Program-made: the position numbers and the translations under genes | Shown: positions 14,009 to 21,608 of the stretch, one piece after another | Layout of the letters: every line of letters starts with the position of its first letter | How positions within the stretch are numbered: position 1 is the first letter of the stretch | NCBI RefSeq assembly: GCF_022179645.1 | Contig: NZ_BPRA01000023.1 | Location: 1-39,366, forward strand | Direction of reading: 5' to 3' | Origin: Methylobacterium thuringiense | Lineage (GTDB): Bacteria; Pseudomonadota; Alphaproteobacteria; Rhizobiales; Beijerinckiaceae | DNA length: 39,366 nucleotides | The notes under the pieces: generated by a model | What the model saw: only the letters and a program-made list of their open reading frames with translations | The model's database searches: none | What the model was told of the DNA's origin: nothing

Positions 14009-14573
14009 CCGCGTCTCCGTGGGATTCCGGTTGGCGTGTGCAGGCGTCGAGGTCGTCGAGGAGGCGCTTGAGGCCGCCGAGGTCGCGCAGGACCCTTGCG
14101 CTGTCGGCGGCGTCGTCGCCGTTCAGTCTGTCGTCGAAGGCCGCGATCTGGCGGGCGATCTGGGCACGGAGCAATGCGGCGAGATCCAGCGTCTCGTCCG
14201 GTGGCGGAGGCCTTGGCACTGGAGGCCTTGGCACCGGAGCCTTGGACTCCGCGATCCCGCAAGCGAGCATCAGGGCGGCGGCGCCGCCGCGCGGCGCGCC
14301 CAGGGCCTCGGCGAGATCGGCCGGATCGATGTCGGGCCGGTCGAACAGCCGTCCCACTGCGCGGATGCGGCCCACCGTCCAGGTGCCCGGGTCGGCTCCG
14401 AGCTTGGCCGCCCGCGTCCAGGGGCGGATGCGGGCTTCCCGGTTCCAGAGCTTCACCGTGCCGTAGGAGACGGCGATGCGTTCCGCGATCGCGAGCATGG
14501 TCAGGTCGGAATCACGCAGCAGCGCCTCGACGGCCTCGCGTGTCTCCAGCGGATAGGGACCGGAAAACGCCAT
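13872..14573 (-). CDS. Terminase small subunit-like protein
   Basis: This 233-residue protein (MAFSGPYPLETREAVEALLR) has an N-terminal helix-turn-helix with IAERIAVSYGTVKLWN, a Pro/Val-rich linker repeat (PVPRPPVPRPP) and a C-terminal helical part (LLRAQIARQIAAFDDRL, ARVLRDLGGLKRLLDDL). It lies directly upstream of and overlaps the terminase large-subunit gene, the position of the GTA orfg1/TerS gene. Small terminases form rings that bind DNA and start packaging. The match rests on position and the DNA-binding head; the C-terminus is Gly/Ser-rich. Confidence 0.65.
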   Translation of the reverse strand: MAFSGPYPLETREAVEALLRDSDLTMLAIAERIAVSYGTVKLWNREARIRPWTRAAKLGADPGTWTVGRIRAVGRLFDRPDIDPADLAEALGAPRGGAAALMLACGIAESKAPVPRPPVPRPPPPDETLDLAALLRAQIARQIAAFDDRLNGDDAADSARVLRDLGGLKRLLDDLDACTRQPESHGDADGASPQDLAALRDRIARRYEAFATERGHAGVSGASGPGGSGGAGA

Positions 14574-14644
14574 CGCCGCCCCCGCCGTCTCGTCACACCT
14601 CTGGAACGTTCATGTTTTGTACTAGAGGAGCGTGCCGGTGTCAA

Positions 14645-14676
14645 TCCTAAAATTCCTATGGAAGGATATTTTAGGA
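14645..14676. promoter_or_regulatory. Inverted repeat before the TerS-like gene, possible operator
   Basis: TCCTAAAAT (14645-14653) and ATTTTAGGA (14668-14676) are a perfect 9-base dyad and enclose TTCC-TAT-GGAA. It lies about 70-100 bases before the start at 14573. A nearby GTTC-N7-GTAC (14608-14622) resembles the alphaproteobacterial LexA box with one mismatch, too weak to call. The remainder of 14677-15024 shows no gene. Confidence 0.45.
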
Positions 14677-15024
14677 TGATGCGACGGCGATTTTCTGGGT
14701 GAGGGCGGCAGGCTTCCGCCTTTTCGACAGTCGATAGCCCGCGCATGACGGAGCTTTGCCGATCGTTGGGCAGTGGCGGACCGGAACCCGTAATGCAGCT
14801 CGGTCCGCCACCCGTTCGGCTTCGCGGGGCGAGACCGGAGCGGTCCCGGCTTAAGAGCGTCCTGGGTCCGTTGCCGCAATGGGTAGAAAGTACGGTTTTC
14901 GATCGCCCCGCCTCTTCCGGCACACCGGCACCGCTGGGCTTGCCCGCTCAAAGGGGGGGCGGCACCGTTACGCATTCCACCCCGCGTGCGCCGGGATGCC
15001 GAAGGGGGTAGAGCCTCGTTGCCG

Positions 15025-15100
15025 GCCGCGGTAGCTCAACAGACAGAGCACTCGCTTCGTTTGCGAGAGATGCAGGTTCAAATCCTCGCCTGCGGCACCA
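15025..15100 (+). tRNA. tRNA-Thr(CGT)-like gene, possibly degenerate
   Basis: A 76-base cloverleaf can be drawn: acceptor GCCGCGG pairs with CTGCGGC (one G-T pair), D stem GCTC/GAGC, anticodon stem CTCGC/GCGAG with loop TTCGTTT, and a genomic CCA end. The anticodon reads CGT (Thr). Several constant features are off: the D loop lacks the GG pair (AACAGACA), position 37 is T instead of a purine, and the T stem needs a bulged C. It therefore looks like a decayed or highly divergent tRNA. Such genes often sit beside phage-related regions. Confidence 0.65.
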
Positions 15101-15200
15101 GCCCTGCCCGCCGAGCCGGCCGATATTTTTTCCAGATGAAACGATCGGTCCGCGGCCGTCTTTCGCGAAGGCGGCGCGCGCTGACGCTTTAGAGCCCGCG

Positions 15201-15269
15201 AAAAAACCCGCCGCGGTTTGCACCGGGCGGGCTCAAGTCGGGTCTCTGCCTTGGAAGGCACATGGGTAA
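15201..15269 (-). ncRNA. Candidate small RNA with terminator, copy A
   Basis: The minus strand reads TTTACCC, GTGCCTTCCAAGGC, GAGACCCGACTT, then CCCGCCCGGT-GCAA-ACCG with GGCGGG in a stem with a GCAA tetraloop, ended by six T. It aligns base for base with the copy at 6925-6994 over the 5' part, whereas the hairpin stems differ in sequence but not in shape. A transcribed RNA or conserved transcript end is likely; a long antisense frame over it is probably spurious. Confidence 0.5.
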
Positions 15270-15424
15270 ACGATCCACGCGCCACTCTCATCCCGCGACC
15301 CCGCCATGCATCGGGATCGTCCGGTGCCGGGTCCCGGCGGCGGGGGAGGGCAGGCGGCCCGTCCGCAAGCCGGATCCGGCCGGCTTGCGGATGACGGCAA
15401 GGATCACTCGATGAGACTGTGCGC

Positions 15425-15883
15425 ATGAGCGGCCGCTACGGATTGGAGATCCGCACGGCGACCGAGGCGGACGCCCCAGGTCTCGCCGAATTGTTGCGTG
15501 CGGCGGGCCGCGCGGTCGCGCCGCGTGCGCTCGCGCAGCGGATCGGCGCCGTCCAGAATGCCGGCGGCACGGTGCTGATCGCACTGGATTGGGGGCCGCC
15601 GAGCGGGCTCGTCGTGCTGCACGGCTACCCGGCGCTGGAGGCCGACCTGCCCTTCGCGCAGATCACGACGCTCCTCGTCGGGCCCGACGATCGCCGCAGG
15701 GGCATCGGACGGCTGCTGCTCAAGGCGGCGGCGCAGGCGGCCCGCGTTGCCGGATGCGGAACGCTGCGAGTCTCGGCGGCGCCGGACCAGGAGGACTTGG
15801 CGGAATTCTGCCGGGCTGCGGGTTTTGCGGAGGCGGATGCCGGCTTCGTCAGGCCGTTGCGCAAGAAGGCGCAGGAGGCGTGA
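15425..15883 (+). CDS. GNAT-family N-acetyltransferase
   Basis: The 152-residue protein is read from ATG 15425 (MSGRYGLEIRTATEADAPGL). It has the GNAT fold order: an N-terminal R-x-A-T-E-A-D-A strand-helix, a central beta region (TVLIALDWGP) and the acetyl-CoA loop VGPDDRRRGIGRLLLKAAA, in which R-R-x-G-I-G is the pyrophosphate-binding motif. The C-terminal FCRAAGF motif is also usual. Such enzymes move an acetyl group from acetyl-CoA to an amine; the substrate cannot be told. It is monocistronic, with a terminator-like hairpin at 15917-15950. Confidence 0.85.
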   Translation: MSGRYGLEIRTATEADAPGLAELLRAAGRAVAPRALAQRIGAVQNAGGTVLIALDWGPPSGLVVLHGYPALEADLPFAQITTLLVGPDDRRRGIGRLLLKAAAQAARVAGCGTLRVSAAPDQEDLAEFCRAAGFAEADAGFVRPLRKKAQEA

Positions 15884-15916
15884 TCGCGGCGACCCTCAGG
15901 GCCGGTACGAAAACAG

Positions 15917-15950
15917 CCCCGCCGCCCGATCCGATCACGGGCTGGCGGGG
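15917..15950 (-). terminator. Hairpin terminator
   Basis: CCCCGCC/GGCGGGG with an inner GCCCG/CGGGC pair makes a long stem. On the minus strand it is followed by CTGTTTTC; on the plus strand it lies just after the acetyltransferase gene and may work in both directions. Confidence 0.5.
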
Positions 15951-16295
15951 CGTCGTCGTGTTCATTCGACCTGAGCCGATACGCAACGTGGCTCGACGAC
16001 AACCATGCCCACGGCCAGTTAGCCGATGAACAACGGCCTGCGGCGCGACTGTCCCGGATCGAGATTGCCGGTCTCGGAACAGGTCCGGCCCCTGGGGGCT
16101 TCTTCCTGCATCGCACCGTTTCCGGTCGATCGGTCCGATCCTCCCTCTCCTGCGGGGGGAGGGCGCGGAGCAGGGGCGCAGGTTGCCTTGCCGCCGGCTT
16201 CGCCTTCTTCCCCGGCGCATCCCCACGGGGGCAGGGCGCCTCTACGGCGATCGACGCCTCCGGCCGGAAACCGTGCTCACAGGGAGCGACTGCGC
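15951..16295. other. Intergenic interval without a supported gene
   Basis: About 345 bases with no frame of convincing codon use on either strand. It holds imperfect GC-rich inverted repeats (for example the CTCTCC and GGAGAG pairs around 16140) of no assigned role. Confidence 0.5.
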
Positions 16296-16481
16296 ATGAC
16301 GACCACGAACAAGCCGATTCCCCCGACGATCGACCAGACGAAGCAGGAGCCAACCGGCGGACCCACCGCGCCCGTCGCCTCGAACGACAAGAAGCGCGAG
16401 GGGCCGAAGACCGGCGGATACGACGACAACTCCCCTGATCGCACGTCGAGCAACGAGAAGGGGGGCTACGGCGCCGGCTGA
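16296..16481 (+). CDS. Small disordered polar protein
   Basis: This 61-residue protein (MTTTNKPIPPTIDQTKQEPT) has AGGGAG upstream of its ATG and is rich in Thr, Pro, Lys, Asp and Gly, with no hydrophobic segment. It is likely disordered. The C-terminus reads SPDRTSSNEKGGYGAG. Small disordered proteins of this kind are often stress-induced in Methylobacterium; that is a general observation, not shown here. A strong terminator follows at 16620-16656. Confidence 0.6.
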   Translation: MTTTNKPIPPTIDQTKQEPTGGPTAPVASNDKKREGPKTGGYDDNSPDRTSSNEKGGYGAG

Positions 16482-16619
16482 TCGGTTCGGTCGTGAGCAT
16501 CCTTCTCCCCGCGGGCAGGGAGAGGGATGCGCAGAGCCGGTTTCGGTCAATCGGAAAACAGTATGAGACCGAAGGGCGATGAGCCGGGGGTTCGCCGCTA
16601 TTCGCTCACCCACAGAAAA

Positions 16620-16656
16620 CCCGGCCGCCTCGATGGGAGACGGCCGGGTTTTTTTT
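16620..16656 (+). terminator. Rho-independent terminator
   Basis: CCCGGCCG and CGGCCGGG form an 8-base perfect stem followed by eight T. This is the clearest terminator in the window and ends the transcript of 16296-16481. Confidence 0.9.
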
Positions 16657-16740
16657 GCCGATCAGGCAGAGCGCCCGAATGCTGTCGTGACAAGGGCTCC
16701 ACCGATCCGGTTTCCCAATCGGCGGAGCCCATGCCGAACC

Positions 16741-17190
16741 TCAGTAGCCGTAGCCGTAATAGGCGGGGTAAGGCCGACGGTAGCCATAGCCGTAACCACC
16801 ATAGCCGACCGGCGCGTAGCCATAGCCGTAGCCACCGTAACCCACGGGCGCATAACCGTAATCGTAGCCACCGCCGTAGCCACCATAGAGGCCGCCGGCT
16901 GCGAGGCCGAGGCCTACGCCAAGTCCGAGGCCGCCCAGGCCGAGGCCGATCCCGCCGCGACGACCGTAGAAGCCGCGCCCGTAACCGCCGCCGAAGCGAG
17001 CGCCACGGAAGCCGCCGCCATAGCCGCCGAAGCGCGCGCGACGGAAGCCGCCGCCGTAACCGCCGCCACGGAACCCACCGAAGCCACCGCCACGGAAACC
17101 ACCGCCCCGGAAGCCCTGCGCATCGGCGCTCGCTGGCATGAAGGCGAACGCGGCGACCAGGGCCGTCGAGGCAAGAGCAAGACGCTTCAT
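16741..17190 (-). CDS. Secreted Gly/Tyr-rich repeat protein
   Basis: The 149-residue protein is read from the ATG at 17190, which has GGAG nine bases upstream and gives a clean Sec signal peptide (MKRLALASTALVAAFAFMPA, cleavage near ASADA). The mature protein is a Gly-rich array: FRGGGFRGGGFGGFRGGG blocks, a hydrophobic glycine segment (GLGLGGLGLGVGLGLAAGG) and a twice-repeated GYAPVGYGGYGYGYAP unit, ending in AYYGYGY. It resembles the shorter protein at 4829-5116 in plan. Such proteins are common in the genus and may shape the surface or envelope; no function is known. Confidence 0.8.
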   Translation of the reverse strand: MKRLALASTALVAAFAFMPASADAQGFRGGGFRGGGFGGFRGGGYGGGFRRARFGGYGGGFRGARFGGGYGRGFYGRRGGIGLGLGGLGLGVGLGLAAGGLYGGYGGGYDYGYAPVGYGGYGYGYAPVGYGGYGYGYRRPYPAYYGYGY

Positions 17191-17656
17191 AAACATCATC
17201 TCCAATCTGGATGTCTGGCGCTGCAACGTCGTGGTCGCGCCAAGGGATCCGGTTCGCTCGCCGGCGGATTGTCGCAGAAATGTTTCGGCGTGTTGCTGTG
17301 TGCGGCAGCGCACGGAACAGCGCTATAGCCTCAGGTGACCGGCAATATTCGTAGGCATGGATTGCTGCTCGTCACGAAGGACCTGTTTTTACTGCTCAGT
17401 GATGAACACGATCGATGGTCGGGACGCGGTGCGCCGGCAATTATTCCGTCCCCGCGGCCGGGCCGGACAACGTGCTATGCCGCACAGCCACCCTGTCGCT
17501 GCAATGCAACATGGCCAATCTGAACCGAACCCGGCTGCCGGCGTCACGGTCCGTTCAAGGATCCGGGACGAGTGTGAGCGGGTCGGGCTGCGACGGACCG
17601 GGTTTCGGATTCGTGCAGGATCGCAAGATATTCCCGTGACGGGAAGGACAGACGTG
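17191..17656. other. Intergenic interval without a supported gene
   Basis: About 465 bases between a divergent Gly-rich gene and a small gene. Readings that extend the 17657 gene upstream have poor codon use. An inverted pair GGTCCGT/ACGGACC around 17547-17600 may be regulatory. Confidence 0.4.
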
Positions 17657-17872
17657 ATGGAAACCGAAGCACTCGACCGGCCCGCCGACCTCGCCGTGTG
17701 GCCCGCCCTCGCCGGAAGCGCGGCGCGCGCGATCTCGACGCATTATGCGAGCCTGCGCGAGGCGCTGAGCGCCGCGGCTCGGGTGCTGGCCGACCCCTCC
17801 AAGCAGCCCTGGATCGTCACCGAAGACGGCGAGATGCTCGCCCCCGTCACGATCCGCGCCTACCTCAACTGA
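17657..17872 (+). CDS. Small hypothetical protein, 71 residues
   Basis: Start at ATG 17657 behind GGAAGGA gives METEALDRPADLAVWPALAG, a helical body (AARAISTHYASLREALSAAA) and a C-terminal PWIVTEDGEMLAPVTIRAYL that looks like a beta hairpin. This strand-rich ending, with a Trp and an acidic turn, is typical of a small protein type seen repeatedly in Methylobacterium. No name is known. It is monocistronic. Confidence 0.65.
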   Translation: METEALDRPADLAVWPALAGSAARAISTHYASLREALSAAARVLADPSKQPWIVTEDGEMLAPVTIRAYLN

Positions 17873-18127
17873 TCGACTGCGGCTTGATGCCGATTCCGGT
17901 CGGTCCGTTCGATACCACGGCCCTTTCCCGGACGCCTGGAACGCAGTGGAAGGTGATCCGGGACCCAGCGCAAATAAGGACCGCGCCAGCGGCTCGATTC
18001 GAACGGCGCAGACGTTTCGACGCTTAGCGACGTCGTTATGCCGGGCCCCGGATCGGGTTCGGGATGCGGCGGTTGCCGACCCGCGGGGATGCGCTTTTGG
18101 CGAAGGCGGCTACCGCTTCGGCTCGGA

Positions 18128-18265
18128 ATGGATGGCCGGCTTCCAGAATCCGCAGACGACAACGACGCGGTGCGCGGATACGCCAAGGCCTGGACGCGCG
18201 AGCACGTCTCGGAGACGGCCGCTCCTTCGTACCGCTTCCCCTGCCCGACGGATTTCACGCCGTGA
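18128..18265 (+). CDS. Possible 45-residue protein
   Basis: The frame encoding MDGRLPESADDNDAVRGYAK and KAWTREHVSETAAPS has strong GC third-position bias, unlike the sequence just before it, so it may be a small gene or the 3' end of a broken longer one. It ends PTDFTP. Low support. Confidence 0.35.
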   Translation: MDGRLPESADDNDAVRGYAKAWTREHVSETAAPSYRFPCPTDFTP

Positions 18266-18375
18266 CCGCCCCGGTGTCCTCGACCGGCCCCGAGCGCTTC
18301 CTGCTTTCTCCGTTAACCATTCATCAACCATAGCACCGCCAACCTGTCTCCCGACGGGACTCGTATGGGCAGGCC

Positions 18376-18585
18376 ATGACTCGCAGCCGGGATTTCGACG
18401 CACTCAGCGAGGCTCAGGTCGCCGCGGGACGGACCGCTCGCCGCAGCGTCACGCCTGAAGCCGGGTTCCGGCCGCCGGTCGCGAAGACCATGTCCGAACT
18501 TCTCGACACCATCCAGCACGTCGCCGAGGCGGCGACGGGCGAACGCAGCTTCCTGCATATCGGGCCGCAGCACGGCAGGCGCTGA
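18376..18585 (+). CDS. Small hypothetical protein, 69 residues
   Basis: The frame begins MTRSRDFDALSEAQVAAGRT at an ATG and ends in a Gln/His/Gly-rich stretch. A central helix SELLDTIQHVAEAATG is likely. Composition and codon use suggest a real protein, but no family is recognised. It lies convergent to and 31 bases from the degenerate ABC gene. Confidence 0.45.
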   Translation: MTRSRDFDALSEAQVAAGRTARRSVTPEAGFRPPVAKTMSELLDTIQHVAEAATGERSFLHIGPQHGRR

Positions 18586-18616
18586 CGCGCGGTCCGCCGA
18601 CGCCTGCAGGCGCCAA

Positions 18617-21217
18617 TCAGGCCGCGTGCGAGGTGGCGGCATCCTCCGCAACAGCGTCGACCGAGACCGTCACGGTGTTGCGGGCGACCGTCAGGACTGC
18701 ATCGAATGGTGGCAGCCGGCCGAGGGTCTCGGTGTCGGGCAGGCAGACGATCAGGCCCATGCCCTGGCGCATCATGCGCAGACGCATGATGCGCGCAGCG
18801 ATCTCTTCCGACTTTCGCTCGTCCGGCAGCAGGCCGACGACGAGAATATCCGGCCGGCGCACGAGGCAGCGGACGAGATCGATGGCGACGCGCTCGCGCG
18901 GGCCGATGCCGGCCTCGCTCAGGCCCTGCCGGCGCGCCAATGCCGTGCCGGGGCCGCTCGACGTGACACGGCTGGCGAGGCCGAGCCGGTAGACCGTCGG
19001 CTCCAGCCCCTGCTCGGCCAGCACCTGGCGTACGAGGGTGCGCACCCGCCCCTCGGCACCCGCCTCCCCTTGCGTGATGCGCCCGAACAGAACGTTCTCT
19101 TCGAGGCTGGCGGCGGCCGTGACGCGGGCGGGATCGTAGAGGTCGACCTTTTCACGGAATTTCGGCGGCATCAGGCGCGCGAAGGAGCGGCGTGCCGCGA
19201 CGATCCGCTCCTCCAGCTCCGCATCGATCAGGCCGAAGCGGTGGCGGGTCTCGCTGTAGCGCAGGGTCAGGCCGATCAGGCGCTCGCGGTCGCGTTGCCC
19301 AGCGGGCCCCCGCCGGCGGCTGCGCCCGTCGGGTTGGCGGGCGATCAGGTCTTCGAAGAAACCGCGCTCGCGTGCCGGAAACAGCGAGAACGCATCGAAC
19401 AGCGGGTGGTCGTCCGGCAGATCCGAAAAGATCTCGACGGTGGAGCGGGCGATGCTCAACCCCATCTCGACGAAGGTCCGGGTCAGTCCTTCCGCCTCCA
19501 GGACCGCTCGCAGGTAGGGATGCCGGGCGAGGCGCTCCTCGGAGAAGGTCGGGCCGACGGCCTCGCCGAACAGGATGTTCTCGCCGACCGCCGCCTGATG
19601 GTTGTAGAGGGCCGGATCGAACGGCTCGACGAGACGGGCCATGCCCTGTGCGGCGAGCGCCTCGCGCACCGCCGAGCGGGCCGCGACGATCGCTGCGGCG
19701 GCGGCGGGCTCGTCGTCCGGGTCGATGGTCCCCTCGAGCCCTCGCGCATAGATGAGCGCATCGAGCCCAGAGAGTTTGAGAAGCGCGATCCGGCCCTTTT
19801 CGCCCAGCGCCTCGCGCTCGTCGGTGCGCGCGCCGTAGAGCAGGTTCTGCTTGAGTGTGCCCTCGATCAGGATCGCTTCCGAGCCGGCGAAGGCGATGCG
19901 GTGGGCACGCTCGGAGGGGTCGAGGCTGCGCAGGTCGACGCCGCCATAGGTGATCGCGCCGACGCTCGGCTCGATCTGGCCGGCGAGCAGCGCCGCCAGC
20001 GCCTGGGCGCCGCTGCCGCGACCGCCCACGATGGCGACATGGGAGGGCATGCGCAGGTGGGCCGCGAGGCCGGTGAGCCGCTCGCCGCTTGCCGGATCGT
20101 AGGCGCCCACGTCGGCGGCGCTCAAGGCGCCCGAGGCCGGGAAGGCCGCGCGGCGATGCTGGGCCGGGCGCTTGTCGGTCAGGCCGTCGAGGGTCTGGGC
20201 CAGCCGGCGATAGGTGGGCGTGACCTCGATCCGGAGGAACCACAGCCGCAGGAAGGCCGTGACCAGGCCGGCGGCCAGCACGAAGGCGCCGGCCGCCGCC
20301 GCGAGCGCGCCGGGCAGGACCCGCTCGGCCTGCACGGGCTCGCCCGGACCGCGCCAGAGCGCCGTCGCCACGAGGATCGCCGGCAGCAGCACGGCGAGGG
20401 CGAGGGCCGGCGCGCGTGCATAGGCCAGCGCGCCCTCCGCCCGCGCCAGGGTGCCGTGGGTCGCCCGGGCGCGCAGCCCGAGCCGCCGTCGCTCGAACAT
20501 CGCCGAGCCGTGCGCGCGCACCGCCGGCATCCTGAGGATCAGGTCGCCAAGCCCGGCCTCCGCAGCCGCTCTTTCCCGTTGGCGCAGGTCGCTGCGGTCG
20601 CTGCCGCGGCGGATCTGGAGCGCACGGGCAAGGCCGATGGCGAACAGGCCGATCGCCACCGCCGGCACGAGACGCGGGGCCGCGAGCGCGGCGGTGAGGA
20701 GCGCCAGGAGAATCGCGGCGAGCGTCATGGCCGGCACCAGGATGCCGGCGGCCGGCAGTCCCGCGAGCGCCGCACCGATCAGGGCGGGCAGGGCCCTCAC
20801 GTCCTCGCGGGCGCCCGGCGGCGCCCGCAGGATCGCGTCGGTGGCGGCGGCGCGCAGGCGGGTCGCCGCCCGGGCCTGCGCGGAAAAACAGACCCGGGCG
20901 ACGAGCCAGCCGAGCCCGGCGAAGGCGAGCGCCGAGGCCGCGAGGCCGACGAGCGCCGCGAGTTCGAGCCCGTCCTCGCTCAAGCGGAAACCGGAGGCGA
21001 TCGGGAAGAGCCGCGCTGGCTCGCCCGGAAACGGCAGTGCAAGGGCCAGGAACGGCAACGGCCCGGACTGGCCTGGGCTCAGCATGCAGATCAGGTCGCG
21101 CAGGCAGAGCAGGGCGAACAGGGCGAGCGGCGCGCCGAGGCCGACCCCGAGCGCCACGGCCGTCGCGTGCTGCCGCCGCGCAGAGGACCACGCGAACAGG
21201 ATCGGATCACGCTCCAT
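18617..21217 (-). CDS. Degenerate ABC transporter permease-ATPase fusion
   Basis: This 866-residue protein begins with a membrane part (about residues 1-330; several Leu/Ala-rich segments) and ends with an ABC ATPase-type part. The nucleotide-binding motifs are damaged: the Walker A region reads GGRGSGAQ where GxxGxGKS/T is expected (near residue 395), and the signature region reads GIGPRERVA in place of LSGGQ before VRCLVRRPDILVVGLLPDE (Walker B-like, near residue 785). Three NLLYG/NILFG/NVLFG motifs (about residues 456, 547 and 707) are present, whereas a typical half-transporter has one such motif after the Q-loop. ATP hydrolysis seems unlikely. It may be a structural or regulatory paralogue. 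Monocistronic. Confidence 0.75.
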   Translation of the reverse strand: MERDPILFAWSSARRQHATAVALGVGLGAPLALFALLCLRDLICMLSPGQSGPLPFLALALPFPGEPARLFPIASGFRLSEDGLELAALVGLAASALAFAGLGWLVARVCFSAQARAATRLRAAATDAILRAPPGAREDVRALPALIGAALAGLPAAGILVPAMTLAAILLALLTAALAAPRLVPAVAIGLFAIGLARALQIRRGSDRSDLRQRERAAAEAGLGDLILRMPAVRAHGSAMFERRRLGLRARATHGTLARAEGALAYARAPALALAVLLPAILVATALWRGPGEPVQAERVLPGALAAAAGAFVLAAGLVTAFLRLWFLRIEVTPTYRRLAQTLDGLTDKRPAQHRRAAFPASGALSAADVGAYDPASGERLTGLAAHLRMPSHVAIVGGRGSGAQALAALLAGQIEPSVGAITYGGVDLRSLDPSERAHRIAFAGSEAILIEGTLKQNLLYGARTDEREALGEKGRIALLKLSGLDALIYARGLEGTIDPDDEPAAAAAIVAARSAVREALAAQGMARLVEPFDPALYNHQAAVGENILFGEAVGPTFSEERLARHPYLRAVLEAEGLTRTFVEMGLSIARSTVEIFSDLPDDHPLFDAFSLFPARERGFFEDLIARQPDGRSRRRGPAGQRDRERLIGLTLRYSETRHRFGLIDAELEERIVAARRSFARLMPPKFREKVDLYDPARVTAAASLEENVLFGRITQGEAGAEGRVRTLVRQVLAEQGLEPTVYRLGLASRVTSSGPGTALARRQGLSEAGIGPRERVAIDLVRCLVRRPDILVVGLLPDERKSEEIAARIMRLRMMRQGMGLIVCLPDTETLGRLPPFDAVLTVARNTVTVSVDAVAEDAATSHAA

Positions 21218-21608
21218 CGACAGGCCGCCTACGGCTTTGATGGTGGTATTCGATACGCATCATGTCCGGAGCGGCTTAGAGGATCGCAGGATTTCAGGGA
21301 AGCGCGGGCATGGGACGGCAGGGCCGTGCGGCATGTTGGAGATTCGGTCTGGGCGGCTTTTTGGATGAGCCCGGTACCGCTAGGGTCCGCCCGGGGTGCG
21401 AATTACCGTCCGGACCTCACGGAAACCGATGGCTTGCCCCAGATCGATCCCGCGATGACGAACCGTCGGCAGACCTGCGCCGGCGGGCCTGTTTCCGCGC
21501 CGTCATGCCCAGGCACGGCGGGCCTCGGATGGGCGTAGCGACCGCGGGATCGCGGGGACCGTCCTCAGGAGGACTTGTCCCGGCGCATGGCAGGACCGGC
21601 TGAGCGCA
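21218..21608. other. Promoter interval between divergent genes
   Basis: About 390 bases separate the ABC gene from the ActC-like operon and hold both promoters. A partial dyad GATCCCGCGAT (21450s) recurs as CCGCGGGATCGCGG near 21545, which could be an operator. No gene is seen. Confidence 0.4.

Noticed and set aside
14608-14622. GTTC-N7-GTAC as a LexA box before the TerS-like gene
   Set aside because: One mismatch in eight fixed positions is expected by chance in a few hundred bases; not enough to call.
15193-15426. Minus-strand frame through candidate RNA copy A
   Set aside because: The frame is not kept in the second copy (a stop falls in the conserved part), so a non-coding explanation is better.
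16741-17190. Antisense Ala/Glu-rich frame over the Gly-rich gene
   Set aside because: Composition is a mirror of the Gly/Tyr codons; no signal or start support.
18626-21538. Very long plus-strand frames over the ABC gene
   Set aside because: They are antisense shadows with Arg/Gly/Ala-rich composition, produced by high GC third positions of the real gene.
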